The position numbers and the translations under genes were made by a program. Positions 54,820 to 64,000 of a stretch of DNA of 64,000 nucleotides are shown here, one piece after another; positions within the stretch are counted from its first letter, which is position 1; the number at the start of each line of letters is the position of its first letter. Under the pieces are notes generated by a model, which had not been told where the DNA came from, made no database searches, and saw nothing but the letters and a program-made list of their open reading frames with translations. The stretch is taken from assembly GCF_029309835.1 (NCBI RefSeq), contig NZ_JARJHL010000018.1, positions 62,001-126,000 on the forward strand, read 5' to 3'. The stretch is from Paracoccus sp. DMF-8. GTDB taxonomy: Bacteria; Pseudomonadota; Alphaproteobacteria; Rhodobacterales; Rhodobacteraceae.

Positions 54820-56414
54820 ATGACCAACAGCTTTTCGATGCGGGCCGTTCTTTTGGCATCTGCGCTGGCCTTTGCGCCGGCGGCAATGGCCGAGACGCCT
54901 GCCGATATGCTTGTCGTCGCCCATCAGATCGACGACATCATCAGCCTTGATCCAGCGCAAAGCTTTGAATTTTCTGGCAATGATGTCGGCAACAACCTGT
55001 ATGACCGGCTGGTCGATTTCGACCCCACCAATCTTGACGCGGGCATCCAACCCAGCCTTGCCACCGCATGGGAGGTCAGCGAGGACGGCATGACCGTCAC
55101 CCTGACCATGCGCGAGGGGGGCACTTTCCAGTCCGGCAATCCCGTCCGGGCCGAGGATGCCGCATGGTCGCTGCAACGCGCGGTCAAGCTGAACCTGTCC
55201 CCGGCCTTTATCCTGACGCAATTCGGTTTCACCGCCGAAAACGTCGACCAGATGATCCGCGCGGATGGCGACAAGGTGATCTTGCAACTGGATCAGCCCT
55301 ATGCGCTGTCCTTTGTGCTGAACTGCCTGGCCTCGAACGTCGGCGGGATCGTCGACAAGGAACTGGTCCAGTCTCATGCCGAGGGCGAGGATTTCGGGAA
55401 TGCCTGGCTGTCGACGAACAGCGCGGGTTCCGGCCCCTATACGCTGGCCGCATGGCGCCCGAACGAACAGGTCCAGTTGCAGGCCAATGAGAGTTATTGG
55501 GGCGGCGCCCCCGCGATGAAACGGGTGATCGTGCGCAATGTGCAGGAAAGCAGCGCGCAGCGCCTGCTGCTGGAACAGGGCGATATCGACATCGCCCGCA
55601 GCCTGACGCCCACCGATGTCGATGGTGTCGCCGCGAATGACAATCTGAAGATCGTGACCGAGCCGCGCGGCCGTATCCTCTATCTGGGCCTGAACCAGAA
55701 AGACCCGCTGCTGCAACGCCCCGAGGTCGTCGAGGCGATCAAGTATCTGGTGGATTATCAGGGAATTACCGACAGTTTCCTGAAAGGCATCTTTGTCACG
55801 CACCAGAATATCATCCCGGCGGGCTATCTGGGTTCGACCAGCGAAAACCCCTGGAGCTATGATGTCGAAAAGGCGCGCCAGATCCTGACCGATGCCGGGA
55901 TCACCAGCGGCACGATCAAGACGACGGTGCGCGATCTGCGCGAATATGTCGATGTCGCGCAGACCCTGCAGGGGTCTTTCGCGCAGGTCGGGCTGACGCT
56001 GGAACTTCAGCAACTGACCGGCGCGCAATCGCTGGACGCCTATCGCGCGCGTCAGGTGCCGATCTATATCGGCGAATGGGGTCCGGATTACGCCGATCCG
56101 AACACCAACGTCTCGACCTTTGCGGTCAACCCGGACAATGCGGATGAGGCAAAGAATTCGCAACTGGCATGGCGCAATGCCTGGGCGGTGCCGGACGATC
56201 TGGCCCAGAAGGTCGCGGCTGCGGTGATTGAAAACGACACCGAAACCCGCAACCAGATGTATCTGGACATTCAGGCCCAGTATCGCGAGATCGCGCCGAT
56301 CATTCCGCTGTTCCAGCGCGTTGAACAGGTGGGGGCGCAAAGAATGTGCAGAACTGGTCCTCGGGCGGGTCGGTGGCCTCGGCCTTCTACAAACAGGTCA
56401 CGAAGGGCGAATAA
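54820..56414 (+). CDS. Peptide/dipeptide ABC transporter substrate-binding protein, late frameshift as read
   Basis: About 531 residues. A signal peptide ends with AMA before residue 25. The mature protein is a family 5 binding protein: SLDPAQSFEFSGNDVGNNLY, TMREGGTFQSGNPV, SGPYTLAAWRPNEQ and PIYIGEWGPDYADPNTN. Near 56335, after GGGGG at 56331-56335, one base is missing; the corrected end reads KNVQNWSSGGSVASAFYKQV to a TAA at 56414, immediately before the next gene. As read the frame continues to 56418. It delivers peptides or related solutes to the permease encoded downstream. Confidence 0.9.
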
Positions 56415-57488
56415 TTGAGCGACAGCGGCATCGGCAGGCCCGCCCCGGCGGCAATGGCGGCGGGGCATGGCCCCTGGGGCAGGCGGCTGCGCGGCATCGG
56501 CGGGCTGGTCCTGTCGCTGGCGCTGACCCTGTTCGGTCTTTTGGTCGTGACCTTTGTCATCGGGCGGATCATGCCGATCGACCCGGTGATGAAGGTCGTG
56601 GGCGAACGCGCGACACAGGCCCAGTATGAGGCGGCGCGGATCGCCATGGGGCTGGACAAGCCGCTTTGGGAACAATTCGCGATCTATGTCGGCGATGTGT
56701 TGCGCGGCGATCTGGGGCGGTCGATTTCGACCGGCCATCCCGTCGCGCAGGATCTGAAGCGGGTGTTCCCCGCGACCATCGAACTGGCCACGCTTGGCAC
56801 GCTGATCGGGGTTCTGGTGGGCGTGCCTTTGGGCGTGATCGCGGCGGCGCGGCGCGGATCATGGGTCGATCAGGTCGCGCGCGTCGTGGCGCTGGTCGGG
56901 TATTCCATGCCGATCTTCTGGCTGGGGCTGATGGGGCTTTTGGTCTTTTACGGGATGCTGGGCTGGGTCGGCGGGCCGGGACGACAGGGCATCATCTATG
57001 ACGGGATGGTGCCGGATGTGACCGGGATGATCCTGCTGGACAGCCTGATCGCGGGCGATTGGGGGGCGTTCCGCGACGCCTTTTCCCATATCGTCCTGCC
57101 CGCCAGCCTGCTGGGCTATTTCAGCCTGGCCTATATCAGCCGGATGACGCGCAGCTTCATGCTGGAACAGCTCTCTGCCGAATATGTCACCACCGCGCGG
57201 GTCAAGGGCCTGTCGGAAACCCGCGTGATCTGGGGCCATGCCTTCCGCAACATCTCTGTCCCGCTGATCACCGTGATCGCGCTGAGCTTTGCCTCGCTGC
57301 TGGAAGGGTCGGTGCTGACAGAAATCATCTTTTCATGGCCCGGCATCGGCCAGTATATCACCAAGGCCATGCTGGCCGGTGACATGAACGCCGTGCTGGG
57401 CGGCACGCTGCTGATCGGGGCCTGTTTCGTCGGGCTGAACCTTATCAGCGACATGCTGTATCGGGTGCTGGACCCAAGGGCGCGCTGA
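56415..57488 (+). CDS. ABC transporter permease, DppB type
   Basis: A 357-residue membrane protein starting with TTG at 56415, directly after the corrected stop of the binding-protein gene. Six membrane segments are likely. The binding-protein-dependent transport signature includes EYVTTARVKGLSETRVIWGH (the coupling helix EAA motif) and VLTEIIFSWPGIGQYI. The DppB hallmark VGRIMPIDPV-like segment occurs near residue 50. An internal ATG at residue 14 could also serve as start. Confidence 0.92.
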   Translation: MSDSGIGRPAPAAMAAGHGPWGRRLRGIGGLVLSLALTLFGLLVVTFVIGRIMPIDPVMKVVGERATQAQYEAARIAMGLDKPLWEQFAIYVGDVLRGDLGRSISTGHPVAQDLKRVFPATIELATLGTLIGVLVGVPLGVIAAARRGSWVDQVARVVALVGYSMPIFWLGLMGLLVFYGMLGWVGGPGRQGIIYDGMVPDVTGMILLDSLIAGDWGAFRDAFSHIVLPASLLGYFSLAYISRMTRSFMLEQLSAEYVTTARVKGLSETRVIWGHAFRNISVPLITVIALSFASLLEGSVLTEIIFSWPGIGQYITKAMLAGDMNAVLGGTLLIGACFVGLNLISDMLYRVLDPRAR

Positions 57489-58402
57489 TGAACCAGACTG
57501 CAACCAACTGGCGCGACTGGCTTTTGTCCGATGCGCCTGAAACCCGGCGTCAGGCGAAACTGGGCGCGATCTATCAGGGCTGGCGGATCTTCAGCCGCAA
57601 CAGGCTGGCGATGCTGGGGCTGGTGATCCTGATCCTTTTGCTGGTGACGGCGGCATTCGCGCCATGGCTGTCGCCGCAAAACCCCTATGCCCAGAACCTT
57701 GCCAACCGGCTGATGCCGCCCTCGGCCGAGCATTGGCTGGGGACCGATTCGCTTGGCCGCGATATCCTGTCGCGGATCATCTGGGGGTCGCGCACGACGC
57801 TGTTCATCGTCGGCACCGTGGCGCTGGTCGCGCCGGTCATCGGGCTGTTCGTCGGCACCGTCGCGGGCTTTGCCGGGGGCTGGGTCGACAATATCCTGAT
57901 GCGGCTGACCGATATCTTTCTGGCCTTTCCGAAACTGATTCTGGCCGTGGCCTTTGTCGCGGCGCTTGGCCCCGGGATCGGCAATGCCGTTCTGGCGCTG
58001 GCGATCACATCATGGCCGCCCTATGCGCGGCTGGCGCGGGCCGAAACCCTGACCATCCGCAAGGCCGATTTCATCGCCGCCGCGCGGCTGCAGGGCGCGA
58101 GCCGCTGGCGATTGCTGATCGGGCATATCTGGCCCTTGTGCATTTCGTCGATGATCGTGCGGGTGGCGCTGGACATGGCGGGGATCATCCTGTCGGCGGC
58201 GGGTCTGGGCTTTCTGGGTCTGGGCGCGCAGCCGCCCCTGGCCGAATGGGGCGCGATGATTTCGGACGGGCGCACCTATATCCTTGATTTCTGGTGGGTC
58301 GCGGCCATGCCCGGCCTTGCGATCTTTATCGTCAGTCTGGCCTTCAACCTGTTGGGCGATGGCTTGCGCGATGTGCTGGACCCGAAAAGGGGCAGCGAAT
58401 GA
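57488..58402 (+). CDS. ABC transporter permease, DppC type
   Basis: A 304-residue permease; its ATG overlaps the stop of the previous gene by 1 bp. N-terminal NRLAMLGLVILILLLVTAAF is the first helix; HWLGTDSLGRDILSRIIWGS is the DppC hallmark; IAAARLQGASRWRLLIGH is the EAA coupling helix. It forms the channel with the DppB-type protein. Confidence 0.93.
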   Translation: MNQTATNWRDWLLSDAPETRRQAKLGAIYQGWRIFSRNRLAMLGLVILILLLVTAAFAPWLSPQNPYAQNLANRLMPPSAEHWLGTDSLGRDILSRIIWGSRTTLFIVGTVALVAPVIGLFVGTVAGFAGGWVDNILMRLTDIFLAFPKLILAVAFVAALGPGIGNAVLALAITSWPPYARLARAETLTIRKADFIAAARLQGASRWRLLIGHIWPLCISSMIVRVALDMAGIILSAAGLGFLGLGAQPPLAEWGAMISDGRTYILDFWWVAAMPGLAIFIVSLAFNLLGDGLRDVLDPKRGSE

Positions 58403-59268
58403 GCGATCACCTGATTTCCGTGCGCAACCTGCGCGTCAGCTTTCCCACACGTTCCGGCCGGTTCGAGGCCGTGCGCGGCGTCAGTTTCGACCTTGGCCGC
58501 GAAAGGCTGGGGGTGGTCGGCGAATCCGGTTCGGGCAAGTCGATGACCGGCCGCGCCATTCTGGGGCTGGTGCGCCCGCCCGGTCAGGTCACCGCCGACC
58601 GGCTGGAACTGGATGGCGACAACCTGCTGAACCTGCCCGAACGCCGGATGCGCCGCATCCGGGGCGGGCGGATCAGCATGGTCATGCAGGACCCGAAATT
58701 CAGCCTGAACCCGGTGATGACGGTCGGGCGCCAGATCATCGAGGCCTGGCGCCAGCACAACCGCGCCAGCCGCGCCGAGGCCCGCCAAAAGGCGCTGGAG
58801 ATGCTGGCCGCCGTCCAGATCCGCGACCCCGAACGGGTGTTTGACGCCTATCCGCATGAGGTGTCCGGCGGAATGGGCCAGCGCATCATGATCGCGATGA
58901 TGCTGGCCCCTGACCCCGAGGTGCTGATCGCGGACGAACCGACCAGTGCGCTGGATGTCTCGGTCCGGACCGAGGTTCTGCATATCATGGACCGGCTGGT
59001 CCGCGACCGGGGCATGGGTCTGATCTTTATCAGCCATGACCTGAATCTGGTGTCGCAATTCTGCGACCGCGTGCTGATCATGTATGCCGGCCGCATCGTC
59101 GAGGAACTGGCCGCCCGCGACCTGCACCGCGCCCGGCACCCCTATACGCAGGGGTTGCTGAACAGCCTGCCGCGTTTGGATCAGCGGGTCGAAAGGCTGG
59201 CCGTGCTGCAACGTCAGGACAGTTGGCGCGAGGCCGAAATCCTGCCCCCGCCGCCCGGAGGATTGTGA
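58399..59268 (+). CDS. ABC transporter ATP-binding protein, DppD type
   Basis: A 289-residue ATPase. Walker A is GESGSGKSMTGRA, the signature is EVSGGMGQRIMIAMM, Walker B is VLIADEPTSALDV, and the H-loop is ISHDL. The C-terminal RARHPYTQGLLNSLP is the start of the oligopeptide-type extension, but the protein is shorter than the usual 330 residues. The start overlaps the permease stop by 4 bp (ATGA). Confidence 0.93.
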   Translation: MSDHLISVRNLRVSFPTRSGRFEAVRGVSFDLGRERLGVVGESGSGKSMTGRAILGLVRPPGQVTADRLELDGDNLLNLPERRMRRIRGGRISMVMQDPKFSLNPVMTVGRQIIEAWRQHNRASRAEARQKALEMLAAVQIRDPERVFDAYPHEVSGGMGQRIMIAMMLAPDPEVLIADEPTSALDVSVRTEVLHIMDRLVRDRGMGLIFISHDLNLVSQFCDRVLIMYAGRIVEELAARDLHRARHPYTQGLLNSLPRLDQRVERLAVLQRQDSWREAEILPPPPGGL

Positions 59269-60021
59269 ATGCTGCATGTCGGCAATCTGGATGTCTGGTT
59301 CGGCCTGCCCCCCGCGCAACTCGTCGCGGTCAAGGGCGCGTCATTCGATGTGGCGCGGGGCGAAAGCTTCGGGCTGGTCGGCGAAAGCGGATCGGGGAAA
59401 TCGACGATCCTGCGCGCGATCACCGGGCTGATCGACACGTGGTCGGGCGATATCCGCGTCGCGGGCGAAGCCGTCACCGGCAGCCGTCGCGACCGGACCT
59501 TTCACAAGCGCGTCCAGATGGTGTTTCAGGACCCCTATGCCAGCCTGCATCCGCGACATTCGGTGGATCGGGTGCTGTCGGAAACCCTGCATCTGCAAGG
59601 CATGACCGATATCGACAGCCGCATCACCCGCCTGCTGGAACAGGTCGGTCTGGGGCGCGGTTTCCGTTTCCGCTATCCGCATCAACTGTCGGGTGGCCAG
59701 CGTCAGCGCGTGGCGATTGCCCGGGCGCTGGCTGCCGAACCCGAATTGCTGCTGCTGGACGAACCGACCTCGGCGCTGGATGTGTCGGTGCAGGCGGAAA
59801 TCCTGAACCTGCTGGCCGATCTGCGCCGCGAACGCGGGCTGACCTATGTCATGGTCAGTCATGATCTGGCCGTGGTCGGACATATGTGCGACCGGCTGGC
59901 GGTGATGCGTGGCGGCGAACTGGTCGAGATCATGAGTGCCGACCAGTTGCGCGCCCATCAGGCGCAGGCGGATTACACAAGCGACCTGATCGGAGCCAGC
60001 ATCGGATATGAGCGCGCCTGA
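59269..60021 (+). CDS. ABC transporter ATP-binding protein, DppF type
   Basis: A 250-residue ATPase that begins directly after the previous stop. Walker A GESGSGKSTILRA, Q-loop MVFQDPYASLHPRHSV, signature QLSGGQRQRVAIARAL, Walker B LLLLDEPTSALDV and switch histidine VSHDLAVV are all present. It lacks the usual C-terminal extension of DppF (about 320 residues). It is the last gene of the five-gene transporter operon. Confidence 0.93.
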   Translation: MLHVGNLDVWFGLPPAQLVAVKGASFDVARGESFGLVGESGSGKSTILRAITGLIDTWSGDIRVAGEAVTGSRRDRTFHKRVQMVFQDPYASLHPRHSVDRVLSETLHLQGMTDIDSRITRLLEQVGLGRGFRFRYPHQLSGGQRQRVAIARALAAEPELLLLDEPTSALDVSVQAEILNLLADLRRERGLTYVMVSHDLAVVGHMCDRLAVMRGGELVEIMSADQLRAHQAQADYTSDLIGASIGYERA

Positions 60022-60142
60022 ATCCGGGGGCGCCGTCGAAAAATCCTTTGCGAATAGATCCTTTGCGTCTGCGGGCGCCGCGATTTCCTGATGACCCGTG
60101 GCGACCGGCATGGAACCGGGCCATCGGTCCTGACGCCCCTGC

Positions 60143-60859
60143 TCAGGCCGCGATGCCAAAGATCTTGCCGACCCCTGCGGTGATGCCAAGCGCGATGGCG
60201 CCCCAGACCACGACGCGGGTGACGGCAGGCAGGACCAGGGCCGCGCCCGCCTTGGCCCCGATCGCGCCCAGCACGGCCAGCGCCAGCAAGACCGCGACCA
60301 GCACGGTGACCAGCACCAGCGCGGGCGGCGCCAGCCATGCCGCGAGCAAGGGCACCGCGCCCGCGACGCTGAAGGTCAGCGCCGAGGTCAGGGCCGCTTG
60401 CAGCGGATTGGCGCTTGACGTGTCGGTCAGGCCGATTTCGTCGCGGATATGGGCGGCCAGCGCATCATGGGCGCTGACCTCGCGCGCGGCCTGCAGGGCG
60501 GTGTCGCGGCTCATGCCGCGATCCTGATAGATCCGGGCCAGTTCGGCCAGCTCGCCTTCGGGATCGCTGTGCAGGGCGTCGCGTTCGCGCGCGATATCGG
60601 CGCGTTCGGTGTCGGATTGGGAACTGACGCTGACATATTCGCCCGCCGCCATGGACAGGGCACCCGCGCTGAGCGCCGCGACTCCGGCGATCAGGGTCGT
60701 GCGCATATCGCTGTCGGCAGCCGCGACCCCCATGATCAGCGCGCCGACCGATACGATCCCGTCATTCGCGCCCAGCACGGCGGCACGCAGCCAGCCAAGG
60801 CGGCTGACGTAATGGGGATCATCGGGATGGGCGCTAGCAATGGGGGGCGAGGTTCTCAT
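60143..60859 (-). CDS. VIT1/CCC1 family membrane transporter
   Basis: A 238-residue protein. RLGWLRAAVLGANDGIVSVG is the family's opening signature, followed by ALSMAAGEYVSVSSQSDTER; five membrane segments are likely. A cytosolic helical hairpin (residues 85-130) corresponds to the metal-binding region of plant VIT1. Members move Fe(II) or Mn(II). Two starts are possible, ATG 60859 and ATG 60874, with weak ribosome-binding sites; I chose the one nearer the conserved region. Confidence 0.88.
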   Translation of the reverse strand: MRTSPPIASAHPDDPHYVSRLGWLRAAVLGANDGIVSVGALIMGVAAADSDMRTTLIAGVAALSAGALSMAAGEYVSVSSQSDTERADIARERDALHSDPEGELAELARIYQDRGMSRDTALQAAREVSAHDALAAHIRDEIGLTDTSSANPLQAALTSALTFSVAGAVPLLAAWLAPPALVLVTVLVAVLLALAVLGAIGAKAGAALVLPAVTRVVVWGAIALGITAGVGKIFGIAA

Positions 60860-60965
60860 GTCGGAAATTCCCATAGTGACGTGATGTTGGGCTGGCGTTC
60901 CGAAAAGCTGGCTGTCGCGTCGGACTTTAGCCGCTTTCCCGACAAAGCACAGGCCCGGACAACAG

Positions 60966-60994
60966 AAAAAGCCCCGGCGGAAACCGGGGATTTT
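60966..60994 (-). terminator. Rho-independent terminator of acnA
   Basis: On the minus strand CCCCGG, a six-base loop region and CCGGGG are followed by CTTTTTCTG. It lies 21 bp after the acnA stop. Confidence 0.85.
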
Positions 60995-61014
60995 CAATAG
61001 GTTCAAGGCGCGGA

Positions 61015-63771
<2,757 letters not shown>

Positions 63772-64000
63772 GGCTCGGCTCCCCTAACGTTGCAAAGGTG
63801 GCTATTCGCAATCCTGCCAGTCATTTGGGCCTTTTGAAAGACCCGTGCAAGGGCTGGAGTGCATTTTGGTATACAAAAGTATGCAGAAATTTCGCGGCAT
63901 GTCCCGCATGTTGCGGGGTGGCAACTTGTGTGTGGTTCATCCGCAATGCTAACAAAGCCTTGATTTGGCAGATCGGCGCCGAAGGCATTAGGTGGTCGGG
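63772..64000. other. Upstream region of acnA
   Basis: No gene is seen in these 229 bp. The segment should contain the acnA promoter and possibly one for a divergent gene beyond the window edge. Confidence 0.4.
63864..63878. promoter_or_regulatory. Possible operator upstream of acnA
   Basis: TTTTGGTATACAAAA is an inverted repeat (TTTTG / CAAAA around GTATA) about 95 bp before the acnA start. Its TGGTATAC centre resembles operators of GntR-family regulators. A second GTAT follows at once. Evidence is limited to the symmetry and AT-rich context. Confidence 0.3.

Noticed and set aside
54469..56340. 623-codon minus-strand open frame
   Set aside because: It is antisense to the peptide-binding protein with its clear signal peptide and family motifs.

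Overview
The window comes from a high-GC alphaproteobacterium. The core gene orders (yacG-rng-maf-infA, mreBCD-mrdA-rodA) and the protein sequences fit Rhodobacteraceae, most likely Paracoccus or a close relative; the genus is an inference from memory of the family. It splits into an accessory island (about 1-28.9 kb) and an ordinary chromosomal segment (28.9-64 kb). The boundary is a complete tRNA-Phe(GAA) gene at 28884-28959.

Accessory island. The left edge carries two overlapping tyrosine-recombinase-like genes, the first running off the window. A 92-codon remnant of a homologue of the second one lies 140 bp from the tRNA at the other end, so the whole stretch looks like the inside of one or more integrated elements. 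Two minus-strand gene clusters follow. Cluster A (14577 to 5106) encodes a double-AAA ATPase, a WYL-domain regulator, a small low-GC protein with a nuclease-like motif, an AddB-like PD-(D/E)XK nuclease and an AddA-like UvrD helicase-nuclease. Cluster B (27904 to 21551) encodes a DUF6361 protein, a phospholipase-D-type nuclease, an SNF2-type helicase and a truncated second copy of the AddB-like gene. The divergent AddB-like paralogue links the clusters and suggests one modular nuclease-helicase system with exchangeable front ends, probably defence against mobile DNA. Between them lie an AbrB/Doc toxin-antitoxin pair, an IS3 fragment, a truncated integrase and a nested transposon: a complete IS21-type element (18640-21167, with an 8-bp target duplication) inside an IS110-type transposase gene.

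Core segment. tRNA-Phe is followed by yacG, rng, maf and infA, then an isolated SpoA (FliM/FliN) domain protein. A four-gene sugar-nucleotide operon (colD-like, gmd, manC, fcl/colC-like) would make GDP-colitose or a related 3,6-dideoxyhexose. Next come a hydroxyacid dehydrogenase beside the rod-shape operon (mreB, mreC, mreD, mrdA, rodA), a glycosyltransferase, and leuA with a leucine-rich leader peptide. Then follow purD and xseA, an MFS transporter with eda, a ygiB-ygiC pair, a complete dipeptide-type ABC transporter operon, a VIT-family membrane protein and acnA.

About ten genes, in both the island and the core, need a single-base shift to read through. Several of these points lie in short G/C runs, and they include genes that are otherwise intact. 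Some apparent pseudogenes may therefore be consensus errors, and frameshift-based calls should be read with that in mind. By contrast, the truncations of the IS110, integrase, IS3 and second AddB-like genes are structural.
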